DNA of 48,310 bases, taken from assembly GCA_002311635.1 (NCBI GenBank), contig DBZJ01000245.1, positions 335-48,644 on the forward strand, in the 5' to 3' direction. Under the pieces are notes generated by a model. That model was given only the letters and a program-made list of their open reading frames with translations, searched no databases and was not told the DNA's origin. The position numbers were made by a program, and so were the translations under genes. Position 1 is the first letter of the stretch. Every line of letters starts with the position of its first letter. This stretch comes from Syntrophaceae bacterium UBA1163 (lineage in GTDB: Bacteria; Desulfobacterota; BSN033; UBA1163). Below, piece by piece: positions 1-7,001 of the stretch.

Positions 1-311
1 GTGTTGCCGCCGGTGCAGAACGCATTGGCACCGACTCCGGTAAAAATGGTACAAACAACGGAGCGGTCTGTTGAAGAATTCTCCATGCCGGCGATGACAC
101 CCTTCACCATTTCCGTGGTATAGGAGTTGTACTGTCCGGGATTATTCAGCGTAACCCATGCGACGTGTAGGCCTGGGATCACGTTCCCCTTCGGGTCTTT
201 CAAGGGCCTCTTTTCGTAGATCGTGGAAGGAGCCTTTGTCCCCCAGTGCTCCGAGCCATATCGATCATGATTTTTCTCCTCGCTCTCTCGTGGAACCCAA
301 TCTATTGACAT
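1..311 (-). CDS. oah: 6-oxocyclohex-1-ene-1-carbonyl-CoA hydrolase, N-terminal part (cut by window edge)
   Basis: This enzyme (also called BamA) opens the alicyclic ring in anaerobic benzoyl-CoA degradation, hydrating and hydrolysing 6-oxocyclohexene-carbonyl-CoA to 3-hydroxypimelyl-CoA in the cytoplasm. About 103 residues are visible. They contain the segments NPGQYNSYTTEMVKG and FTGVGANAFCTGGN, which I recognise as typical of Oah/BamA within the crotonase superfamily. The ATG at 311 is preceded by AAAGGGGG about 7 nt upstream, so the start is well supported; the first residues read MSIDWVPRE. It lies 83 bp downstream of had, its direct pathway partner. The C-terminal part is off the window. 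The assignment rests on remembered family sequence, and the adjacent had gene reinforces it. Confidence 0.9.
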   Translation of the reverse strand, partial: MSIDWVPRESEEKNHDRYGSEHWGTKAPSTIYEKRPLKDPKGNVIPGLHVAWVTLNNPGQYNSYTTEMVKGVIAGMENSSTDRSVVCTIFTGVGANAFCTGGN

Positions 312-394
312 ACACAAACCCCCTTTCTTTTTTTGTATCGCTTCTATTCAGATCGTGATCTCTTCGACATCTTTAGAAAAAGCGCCAACGGATC

Positions 395-1507
395 CTAAAA
401 ATCGGGTGTCAGAACAATTCGCTTCTCCGGAGAACCCGCTTTGTGAACCTCCTCGAACACGGACTGGATCTGGCTCATCGGTCTTGTCTCGACAAAGGGT
501 CCGATGTCGATCTTTTTCGAGAGGACCATATCCAGCACGATCGGATAGTATTCCGGCAGACATCCCCAAGTCCCGATAATCTCCGCATCAAACGCCATCA
601 ACCGGGAGATACTGTATTCATTCTTGGCCATCCCAAACCCGACCACGATCAGCTTTCCCGTGAAAGAAAGGAGTTCCAGAGCGATCTCTTGCCCTCCCTT
701 CGTGCCGCTCACCTCGAAGATCTTCCAGCCATGCCCCGCCTCCAAACCATTCTTCTTGCAGATCTCCCGAAATTCGTTCCGGATATCCTTGATGGCCTTG
801 TCCTGTGAGCTGACGACAAAGTCCGCTCCGTATTTCAGAGCCCTCTGCAACTTCTGAGGATTCCTCGCAATGCCGATGACCGTCTTTGCTCCCAGGGCTT
901 TCGCCGTCTGGGCCATATACACACCGACCCCGCCTGTGACACCGATGATCAGGGCATTGTCTCCCGGCTGGAGGCCGGCCCTCTTGGATGCTTGATACGG
1001 AGTGGTGGCCGCATCAGCAACAACCGCCAATTGCTCCAAGGGAATACTCCCGCGGTTTCTCACCTCACAGAGATCAATAGAGGGAGCAGGGATATAACTC
1101 GAAAATCCCCCATAAACTCCCAGACTGTTTCCGGGCATCTTCTGGGCCAGACAACGATTCCCCCTGCCAGTTTTGCAAAGGATGCACTGACGGCAGGGCA
1201 TGACAGCGGGTATGATTACTTCTTTCCCAATCCATTTCTCAACTCCTGCGACAACGGTTCCGCTGATCTCATGGCCAAGGGTCAAAGGCGGTTTCTGGAC
1301 GTTTGGCACGCCATCATAAAAGAAGCCCAGATCCGTATGACAAACACCGCATCCCGCTACTTTAACCAGTACTTCTCCGGCTGCCAAGGTTGGGACCGGA
1401 ATGGAAACCTTAGCTAACTTGCCAAGAATGACCTCTCCTGTGTCCTTATTTTTAGCTGTAGGCTGAACCATCTGCCACGTGTCAATCTTATCAGGTACTG
1501 TAGCCAT
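395..1507 (-). CDS. had: 6-hydroxycyclohex-1-ene-1-carbonyl-CoA dehydrogenase
   Basis: Predicted NAD-dependent, zinc-containing alcohol dehydrogenase (BamQ/Had) of the benzoyl-CoA pathway. It oxidises 6-hydroxycyclohexene-carbonyl-CoA to the 6-oxo compound that Oah then hydrolyses. The 370 residues match the medium-chain dehydrogenase layout. Catalytic zinc ligands are in GCGVCHTD (C53-H57) and GHE (79-80). Four structural-zinc cysteines lie at about 105, 108, 111 and 119, and the Rossmann glycines are in GVTGGVGV. The YGGFSSYIPAPS segment is typical of the Had subfamily rather than general alcohol dehydrogenases. The ATG has AAAGGGG about 6 nt upstream. It lies between an SDR and oah in the same orientation. 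Specific substrate is inferred from subfamily motifs plus the oah neighbour. Confidence 0.87.
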   Translation of the reverse strand: MATVPDKIDTWQMVQPTAKNKDTGEVILGKLAKVSIPVPTLAAGEVLVKVAGCGVCHTDLGFFYDGVPNVQKPPLTLGHEISGTVVAGVEKWIGKEVIIPAVMPCRQCILCKTGRGNRCLAQKMPGNSLGVYGGFSSYIPAPSIDLCEVRNRGSIPLEQLAVVADAATTPYQASKRAGLQPGDNALIIGVTGGVGVYMAQTAKALGAKTVIGIARNPQKLQRALKYGADFVVSSQDKAIKDIRNEFREICKKNGLEAGHGWKIFEVSGTKGGQEIALELLSFTGKLIVVGFGMAKNEYSISRLMAFDAEIIGTWGCLPEYYPIVLDMVLSKKIDIGPFVETRPMSQIQSVFEEVHKAGSPEKRIVLTPDF

Positions 1508-1649
1508 TCATTTCACCCCTTTCTTTAAATTAATAGATTTTAAACCTTGTCCGCATTCCTCCTTTCCCGATTTATTATTGAAGATTTTAGGTATTAAATT
1601 TCCGTCCCGCACTCTTCGCTCTAAACTCCGAAGGAAGGCCCTTACGGAA

Positions 1650-2405
1650 TCAAGTCATTCCGAGGCCCCCGTCCACGCAGAAAAGCTGGCCGGTGATATA
1701 GTTCGATTCGTCCGAAGCCAAGAAGACAAAGGTTGGAGCGACCTCTTCCGGTTCTGCAAATCGGCCCAAGAGGATCCTGCCCGTATAAATCCCCATCAAC
1801 TTGGGGTCGGATTTAACCTTCTCAAACATCTCTGTGCTGACATATCCCGGCTGGACCACGTTTACCGTAATCCCATAACCAGCCAGCTCTCGTGCCGCGG
1901 ACTTGGTTAAAGCGACGATCCCTCCTTTTGCTGAGCTGTAGTTGATCTGTCCCTTCGTTCCCCACAACCCGGCGGAAGAAGTGATATTGATAATTTTCCC
2001 ATATTTTTTCTCCATCATATACTTAGAAGCTGCCTGGATGCATAAGAAAGGTCCTTTGAGATGAATTCCAACAACCTCATCCCACTGTTCCTCCGTCATT
2101 TTATAGAGCATGTTCGGTTTCGATACGCCTGCATTGTTCACCAGGATGTCAAGCTTCCCGAAGTTGTCAATGGCCGTTTGGATAATTCTTTCTACGTCGG
2201 CCTTCACTGCCACATTCGCCTTTACGGCGAAAGCTCTCCTCCCGATCTTGTTGATCATTTCAACAACTTCTTGAGCCGGCTGATCCTTACTGGCATAATT
2301 GACAACGACGTCGGCTCCTTCCTTTGCATAGGCAATACAGATCGCCCTGCCGATCCCGCGCCCTCCTCCTGTGACCACGGCCGCTTTACCTTCGAGCCTG
2401 CCCAT
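1650..2405 (-). CDS. SDR-family oxidoreductase (FabG-like 3-oxoacyl reductase or 3-hydroxyacyl-CoA dehydrogenase)
   Basis: Classical short-chain dehydrogenase of 251 residues. The nucleotide-binding motif TGGGRGIG is at 12-19, NNAG at 90-93, the catalytic Ser in ITSSAG (about 143) and the Tyr/Lys pair YSSAK at 156-160. The Asn that normally precedes LKG in the N-S-Y-K tetrad is replaced by His (IHLKG, near 115). The ATG is preceded by GGAAGGAGGGG. It starts 17 bp after tetR and is followed 142 bp later by had, so it probably belongs to the TetR-controlled aromatic acyl-CoA unit. A role in oxidising a 3-hydroxyacyl-CoA or alicyclic hydroxyacyl-CoA intermediate is plausible but not shown by the sequence alone. 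Confidence 0.85.
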   Translation of the reverse strand: MGRLEGKAAVVTGGGRGIGRAICIAYAKEGADVVVNYASKDQPAQEVVEMINKIGRRAFAVKANVAVKADVERIIQTAIDNFGKLDILVNNAGVSKPNMLYKMTEEQWDEVVGIHLKGPFLCIQAASKYMMEKKYGKIINITSSAGLWGTKGQINYSSAKGGIVALTKSAARELAGYGITVNVVQPGYVSTEMFEKVKSDPKLMGIYTGRILLGRFAEPEEVAPTFVFLASDESNYITGQLFCVDGGLGMT

Positions 2406-2422
2406 CCGAATCCCCTCCTTCC

Positions 2423-3061
2423 CTACGAATGCTTTCCCTTCCTTCTCGTTTTCCCTTCGCCTTTATACCCTTTCAATCCCCTGCATAGAATGCCAATAAT
2501 AATACGCGACAGCTCCTTCGGAATCACGGATCCTTTTGGATCATACCAGAAATAGATTCCGTTGCACGTTCCAAACAGGATAAAGGTGAGCACTTTTAGC
2601 TCTTCCTCCGAGATCTTCCCGCCGAAGTAGTCTGAAAGGACGTCGCTGACAATGCGATAGTACCGCATCTGTTGTTCGCCGATGTCCCTGAAATATTCTG
2701 ACGGAAGCAGGTGCCCTTCGTGAATGGTTGTTTTGGCTTCGGCAATGTATTTCGTGTAGAATTCGATGTGCCGGGAGATGATGTATTCAATCTTCGCATA
2801 ATTCTCACGAATTTTCTCCAGTTCCTGCTCCAAGTTGTTCAGGAGGAGACCCATGAAATTCGTACAAATGAAATAGAGCATCTCATTCTTGCTCGAAAAA
2901 TAGTGATAGATACCCCCCTTGCTCAACCGGGCCGCTGCCGAAATATCGTCCATGCTCGTTTCCAGAAACCCTCTTTCATTAAAGAGCCTGGCGGCGGCTT
3001 TCGCGATGCCGGTCATCTTCCCCAACTCTTTTGGGGTTAATTGTTTCAGGTATTTTCCCAT
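2423..3061 (-). CDS. TetR-family transcriptional regulator
   Basis: The 212-residue protein has an N-terminal TetR helix-turn-helix (about 15-62: FNERGF, then SMDDISAAARLSKGGIYHYF) and a ligand-binding C-terminal domain of the type seen in acyl-CoA-responsive regulators. It is first in a minus-strand unit with the SDR, had and oah. An excellent sigma-70 promoter lies 70-98 bp upstream, and a large inverted repeat overlaps the predicted transcription start. It is therefore probably an autorepressor of the benzoyl-CoA lower-pathway genes, derepressed by an aromatic or alicyclic acyl-CoA. The ATG at 3061 has only a weak ribosome-binding site; a start a few codons downstream is possible. The effector is not predictable from sequence. 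Confidence 0.9.
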   Translation of the reverse strand: MGKYLKQLTPKELGKMTGIAKAAARLFNERGFLETSMDDISAAARLSKGGIYHYFSSKNEMLYFICTNFMGLLLNNLEQELEKIRENYAKIEYIISRHIEFYTKYIAEAKTTIHEGHLLPSEYFRDIGEQQMRYYRIVSDVLSDYFGGKISEEELKVLTFILFGTCNGIYFWYDPKGSVIPKELSRIIIGILCRGLKGYKGEGKTRRKGKHS

Positions 3062-3094
3062 AAAAGCGTTCTGAAAAGCGTCCTAAAATAAAAA

Positions 3095-3127
3095 ACCGAC
3101 CGTCTGATTTAAATCCGACTGGTCGGT
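3095..3127. promoter_or_regulatory. Candidate TetR operator (imperfect inverted repeat)
   Basis: The two arms meet at the TTTAAA centre (3108-3113). The right arm reads AAATCCGACTGGTCGGT; the left arm is its complement except for one mismatch and one missing base. The GACCGACC/GGTCGGTC cores resemble operators of TetR regulators of acyl-CoA metabolism. It begins just downstream of the -10 element and spans the expected transcription start of tetR, where binding would block initiation. Confidence 0.75.
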
Positions 3128-3130
3128 CGA

Positions 3131-3159
3131 AAATTATCACAGCCAACCCCCCTTGTCAA
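3131..3159 (-). promoter_or_regulatory. Sigma-70 type promoter of the tetR-SDR-had-oah unit
   Basis: Read on the minus strand, a perfect -35 TTGACA (3154-3159) is followed after 17 nt by -10 TAATTT (3131-3136). The expected start of transcription falls near 3124, inside the inverted repeat described above. Confidence 0.75.
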
Positions 3160-3346
3160 GAAAAATCTTCCGTCAGATCTGTTTCCGGAATGGGTACGGC
3201 TACGTTTCCCTTGGACCGAACGACTTCTGCCGATCGGAAAACCACGGCGCTCCATTTGATTGGATTCAATATACGACTGCTCAGAGGAAGATGTGGAGGC
3301 AAATTTTTGTGAAGCATTCAAGAGCGGACGGGTATCTGGCGATGAG

Positions 3347-3805
3347 CTATTCAAGCTTCAGTTCTAAGTTGATCATGTCCCCTCCCCTTGCAAACCCCAT
3401 CGCACGGTAGAATTTGAGCAGATCCCAATCGCTCCAATTCACCAAGGTATAAACGACTTTCACTCCGATCGCTTTAAAATTTTGAATAAATGCTTGACTC
3501 AATTTTCTGGCCACACCTTTATGCTGGTAATCCGGGTCAACGCCAATCGTGCTGATCCATCCCACGGTCTCCGGAACGCCAAACTCCCAACCGCTCACTT
3601 CACCTAAAATAAACCCGATGACCCTCCCCTCGATTTCAGCAGCCAAGCCCCACCTCGGATAGGGGGGGGTGGGAAACTTCATCTCCTTCCTCCAGTAATC
3701 CCGCCTGGCTTGACCCAAGACCTTACGATCAATCTCAACAATCGCATCCAGATCCTCGGTGGTTAGGGGTCGTATGTTCAATTTCGCTAAGAGATCCTCT
3801 TCCAT
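3347..3805 (-). CDS. GNAT-family N-acetyltransferase (RimI-like)
   Basis: The protein has 152 residues with the GNAT fold. N-terminal IRPLTTEDLDAIVEID is typical of strand 1/helix 1, and the acetyl-CoA pyrophosphate loop is IGVDPDYQHKGVARKL (Q/R-x-x-G-x-A type). The C-terminal segment LLKFYRAMGF is the usual end of RimI-like domains. The ATG follows GGGGAGCCG. It is third in a tight minus-strand unit after the acyl-CoA dehydrogenase and the biotin carrier (27 bp gap). A possible role is lysine acetylation of acyl-CoA metabolism enzymes, as found for acetyltransferases in benzoate degraders, but this is inference from context. Confidence 0.85.
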   Translation of the reverse strand: MEEDLLAKLNIRPLTTEDLDAIVEIDRKVLGQARRDYWRKEMKFPTPPYPRWGLAAEIEGRVIGFILGEVSGWEFGVPETVGWISTIGVDPDYQHKGVARKLSQAFIQNFKAIGVKVVYTLVNWSDWDLLKFYRAMGFARGGDMINLELKLE

Positions 3806-3832
3806 CGGCTCCCCTTCCCTTTCATGCGGTGA

Positions 3833-4048
3833 CTATTCAATCACAGCGATCACTGCCTCTGCCTCGACCTCTTGACCCGGAGCCACACGAATCTCCTTCA
3901 CCGTCCCGGTGACCGGGGCCACGATCGGCATCTCCATTTTCATCGCCTCCAATACGGCGACCTGGTCATCCTCTTTTATCTTATCCCCCACTTTTACTGA
4001 AACCGAAATGATCTTGCCTACCATCGGCACAGTCACTGGTGTCGCCAT
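3833..4048 (-). CDS. Free-standing biotin carrier protein (biotinyl domain)
   Basis: This is a 71-residue single biotinyl/lipoyl domain. The biotinylation motif EAMKM (Lys about 37) lies between two symmetric beta-rich halves (GKIISVSVKVGDKI and GTVKEIRVAPGQEV). It would serve as the swinging-arm subunit of a biotin-dependent carboxylase or sodium-pumping decarboxylase. No biotin carboxylase, carboxyltransferase or membrane beta subunit lies nearby in the window. It sits 30 bp downstream of an acyl-CoA dehydrogenase of glutaryl-CoA-dehydrogenase-like type, so a role in glutaconyl-CoA decarboxylation or a related CoA-ester carboxylase is a reasonable guess. The start has GGAAGGAGGAG upstream. 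Confidence 0.88.
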   Translation of the reverse strand: MATPVTVPMVGKIISVSVKVGDKIKEDDQVAVLEAMKMEMPIVAPVTGTVKEIRVAPGQEVEAEAVIAVIE

Positions 4049-4078
4049 GACCTTCTCCTCCTTCCGAAAAGCAAATTT

Positions 4079-5224
4079 TTACTTAAGGCCTAACGCATTT
4101 CTTGCAATGATCATCTTTTGAATGTTGGATGTCCCTTCTACGATCTGATAAGATTTTGCGTCCCGATAAAACCTCTCTACAGGATACTCCGTCGAAAAGC
4201 CGTAGGATCCGAAAATCTTCACGGCTTGATTCGCCGCTTTAACAGCCACCTCTGCCGCATAATATTTTGCGCAGGAAACCTCAACGGTGTTCCGCTGCCC
4301 CAGGTCTCTATTACAGGCCGCTCGATAAACCAATAGTCGGGCCGCCTGCTCTTCCACATACATCTCGGCGATCTGCTCCTGGATCATTTGAAAATTGGCA
4401 ACGGGTTGTCCGAACTGCTCCCGTTCGTTGGCGTACCGAACCGACTGCTCAAGACACGCCCTGGCCACGCCGACCGCCCTTGCCGCGGAGGAGAGCCGGG
4501 TGTTGTCCAACATGGCCATGCAGATTTTAAAACCATCTCCTTTTTGGCCCACCAGGCTGTCCTTCGGCACCTTCACCTCTTCGAAGACGATTTCGCCCGT
4601 AGGGGCGCAGAAAAGACCCAATTTTGTGTTGATCGCCTTTTGTGTGACCCCCGGGGCATGCATGTCCACGATCAAGGCTGATATGCCGCGATGCTTCGCG
4701 GCCTTGTCCGTATAGACGTAAACGATACCGAGGTCGGCCACGGGCACCCCTGAGATCCACATCTTTGTCCCGTTAAGAACAAATCCTCCTTCCGCCTCTA
4801 CTGCGGTTGACTTCATCGATGCCACATCCGAGCCGGTGTTGGGCTCCGTGATGGCAAAACAGCCGAGCAAGTCGGCATTGATCAGTTTGGGAATCCAGCG
4901 TTCTCGTTGTTCCTCGGTCCCGAAATTGAGAAGAACAGATTGAATTGCATTCATCTGAAGGTTGAAGGGAAGTCCCCACGACGGCGAAATTCTTGCAATC
5001 TCTTCAGTCATCACGGAGGCGGCAAGATAACCACTTTCGTTTCCCCCATATTTTTCAGGAGCGATGCACCCAAAAAAACCCAGCCTGGCCATTTCTTTCA
5101 CAATCTCCGGACGAAACCGGTGCTCTTTTTCGTCCTCTTCCATGCTGGGGGCAATTTTTTTCTCAGCAAAATTTTTAGCCATCTCCCGCATGGCTTCTTG
5201 TTCCTCGTTCAACTTAAAATCCAT
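4079..5224 (-). CDS. Acyl-CoA dehydrogenase, glutaryl-CoA-dehydrogenase-like
   Basis: FAD-dependent acyl-CoA dehydrogenase of 381 residues that passes electrons to ETF. FAD/substrate motifs are AITEPNTGSD (124-133) and KMWISG (154-159). The catalytic Glu is E363 in QIVEGTSNIQK. The C-terminal IFGSYGFSTEYPVERFYRD and the KLGLFCAPTGE region resemble the glutaryl-CoA dehydrogenase of Desulfococcus. The residue before the catalytic Glu is Val, as in non-decarboxylating enzymes, but the substrate-carboxylate Arg expected at about 81-92 is absent, so the substrate stays open. The chosen ATG has AAGGAGGAG upstream; a longer frame upstream would begin at or before the predicted transcription start and is rejected. 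It heads the operon with the biotin carrier and GNAT genes. Confidence 0.88.
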   Translation of the reverse strand: MDFKLNEEQEAMREMAKNFAEKKIAPSMEEDEKEHRFRPEIVKEMARLGFFGCIAPEKYGGNESGYLAASVMTEEIARISPSWGLPFNLQMNAIQSVLLNFGTEEQRERWIPKLINADLLGCFAITEPNTGSDVASMKSTAVEAEGGFVLNGTKMWISGVPVADLGIVYVYTDKAAKHRGISALIVDMHAPGVTQKAINTKLGLFCAPTGEIVFEEVKVPKDSLVGQKGDGFKICMAMLDNTRLSSAARAVGVARACLEQSVRYANEREQFGQPVANFQMIQEQIAEMYVEEQAARLLVYRAACNRDLGQRNTVEVSCAKYYAAEVAVKAANQAVKIFGSYGFSTEYPVERFYRDAKSYQIVEGTSNIQKMIIARNALGLK

Positions 5225-5255
5225 AAGAACTCCTCCTTCAGGTTCGATTGTGCAA

Positions 5256-5284
5256 TCTATAACAAAGCACCACTCTTTTGTCAA
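5256..5284 (-). promoter_or_regulatory. Sigma-70 type promoter of the acyl-CoA dehydrogenase operon
   Basis: On the minus strand the -35 TTGACA (5279-5284) and -10 TATAGA (5256-5261) are separated by 17 nt. Transcription would start near 5249, giving a leader of about 25 nt with a strong Shine-Dalgarno. No TetR-type palindrome like that at 3095-3127 was seen here. Confidence 0.7.
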
Positions 5285-5425
5285 GATATTTTTGCGGCAT
5301 CGGATAATTACAACCCATTGAATTTACTAATATTATGTTTGAAATTATTTGGATTCTGAACACCCATCAAAGGCCAAAGACATGGGAATCTTGACAATAC
5401 TGGGCAAATGGGCAATAAGATGTGA

Positions 5426-5866
5426 GTGAGAACAATGGGTTTGGATATTGGTACTCATACCATTGGCGTAGCGATCAGCGACGAGTTGGGAATAACAGCG
5501 CAGGGTCTCAAAACCCTTAGAAGAAAATCGATGGAAGACGATTTGAAAGAAATCGCCACGATCATCGGCCAATTTGAAATTGAGAAAATTGTGCTCGGGC
5601 TTCCTAAGAACATGAATGGGACCTTGGGGAAACAGGCAGAGATGGTCCTTGAGTGGGCGAAGGTCCTCATGGATAAAATTCAAGTTCCGGTGGTCACCTG
5701 GGATGAACGGCTTTCAACCGTCGGAGCCTCCAAGGTTTTATTGGAAGCCGATGTCTCGAGAAGAAAAAGGAAGAAGGTCATCGACAAACTGGCCGCCGTT
5801 ATCATTCTCCAAGGATATTTAGACCGAAGCAGGAGAGCAAACCATGGACCCTTCTTCCAGGAATAA
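5426..5866 (+). CDS. ruvX: RuvX/YqgF-family putative pre-16S rRNA nuclease
   Basis: The 146-residue RNase H-fold protein is related to the Holliday junction resolvase family and implicated in 16S rRNA 5' end processing. The first catalytic Asp is in GLDIGTHTIGVAISD, the second acidic site in TWDERLST, and the last in the KVIDKLAAVIILQGYL helix. IVLGLPKNMNG is the usual central motif. The start is a GTG four codons before the conserved MGLDIG; the ribosome-binding site is weak. It overlaps mltG by 23 bp, a pairing (ruvX-mltG) common in bacteria, so the two are translationally coupled. Confidence 0.92.
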   Translation: MRTMGLDIGTHTIGVAISDELGITAQGLKTLRRKSMEDDLKEIATIIGQFEIEKIVLGLPKNMNGTLGKQAEMVLEWAKVLMDKIQVPVVTWDERLSTVGASKVLLEADVSRRKRKKVIDKLAAVIILQGYLDRSRRANHGPFFQE

Positions 5867-6878
5867 AAGGTTCCTCCTCTCGGCAGGGCTTCTCTTTCTC
5901 TTTTTTGTTTTCGTTCTCTACTGGCTTCTCGGTGTTCCCCCCTCCAAAACGGCATCGACGAAGGTAATCTTCCTAAAAAAGGGAACGCCTCTCAAAAAGG
6001 TTTCGGAAATACTCGAACAAGAAGGGATCATCAAGAATAGACATTTTTTCGTTTTTCTTACCACGGTTCTCCGGGAAAAAACCAAGGTCAAGGCAGGAGA
6101 ATATGAATTTCATACGCAAATGCTCCCCCTCCAGGTATTGGACGCTTTGGTCAAGGGGCAGGTAAAGCGTCACCTGGTGACCATTCCTGAGGGTTATACC
6201 CTTTCTCAAATCGCCCAGTTGCTGGAAGATTCGAATATCATGGAGGGAAAAGAATTCCTCCAAAAGGCATCTTCCCCTGCATTCGTCAACGCTCTTGGCC
6301 TCTCTCAACTCGCAGGGTCTACCCTGGAGGGCTACCTCTTCCCCGACAGCTATCACCTGGTCAGGGAAATGGACCCGGAGGAAGCGATCCAGATGATGGT
6401 CCGTCAATTCAAGAAAGTCTTCGGCCCCAACCTCTCTCAACGCGCATCTGAATTGGGAATCTCGGAGAGGGAAGCAGTGATCTTGGCCTCCATCATCGAA
6501 AAAGAAACGCCGCTCCCCGAGGAGAAACCTCTTATCTCTGCCGTTTTTCACAATCGCCTAAAAAAGAAGATTCCCCTTCAAAGTGATCCCACCGTGATCT
6601 ATGGAATCAAAAACTTCAACGGGAATCTGACAAGAGAAGATCTGGCGAGGCCCACTCCGTATAACACGTATCGTATTGCAGGACTTCCCCCCACCCCCAT
6701 CTGCAATCCTGGCAAAGATTCCCTTCTGGCTGCCGTCAACCCTGCCCCTGTTTCTTACCTTTATTTCGTTTCCAGGAATGATGGGTCTCACTATTTTTCT
6801 TTCGACCTCGAAGAACATAATCGAGCCGTCTGGAAATACCAAAAATATCCGACAAAAAATAACTTGACAAGAAAATGA
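5844..6878 (+). CDS. mltG: Endolytic murein transglycosylase MltG (YceG-like)
   Basis: The 344-residue inner-membrane lytic transglycosylase cleaves nascent glycan strands and helps set peptidoglycan chain length. One transmembrane helix lies at about 10-30, followed by a LysM-like region with TIPEGYTLSQIAQLL. The YceG catalytic domain contains LEGYLFPDSY, the catalytic Glu in ASIIEKET (E219) and SDPTVIYG. The C-terminal PTPICNPGKDSLLAAVNP is diagnostic of the family. The length matches well-characterised MltG proteins. It is translationally coupled to ruvX upstream. Confidence 0.95.
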   Translation: MDPSSRNKRFLLSAGLLFLFFVFVLYWLLGVPPSKTASTKVIFLKKGTPLKKVSEILEQEGIIKNRHFFVFLTTVLREKTKVKAGEYEFHTQMLPLQVLDALVKGQVKRHLVTIPEGYTLSQIAQLLEDSNIMEGKEFLQKASSPAFVNALGLSQLAGSTLEGYLFPDSYHLVREMDPEEAIQMMVRQFKKVFGPNLSQRASELGISEREAVILASIIEKETPLPEEKPLISAVFHNRLKKKIPLQSDPTVIYGIKNFNGNLTREDLARPTPYNTYRIAGLPPTPICNPGKDSLLAAVNPAPVSYLYFVSRNDGSHYFSFDLEEHNRAVWKYQKYPTKNNLTRK

Positions 6879-7001
6879 AAGCTCATTTATCTTTATTCGT
6901 TGACCATCAAAGAGAAAATTTCCTCGCCCCTCCCCCATCCCCTTAGGTCTGGCTGCCAACGGAAGAGAAGTGAGTGGGTGAGAGTAAAAGGGAGGTTTGT
7001 A

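Noticed and set aside
5225..5284. N-terminal extension of the first acyl-CoA dehydrogenase by 20 residues
   Set aside because: It would begin at or before the predicted transcription start and lacks similarity; the shorter ATG has AAGGAGGAG upstream.
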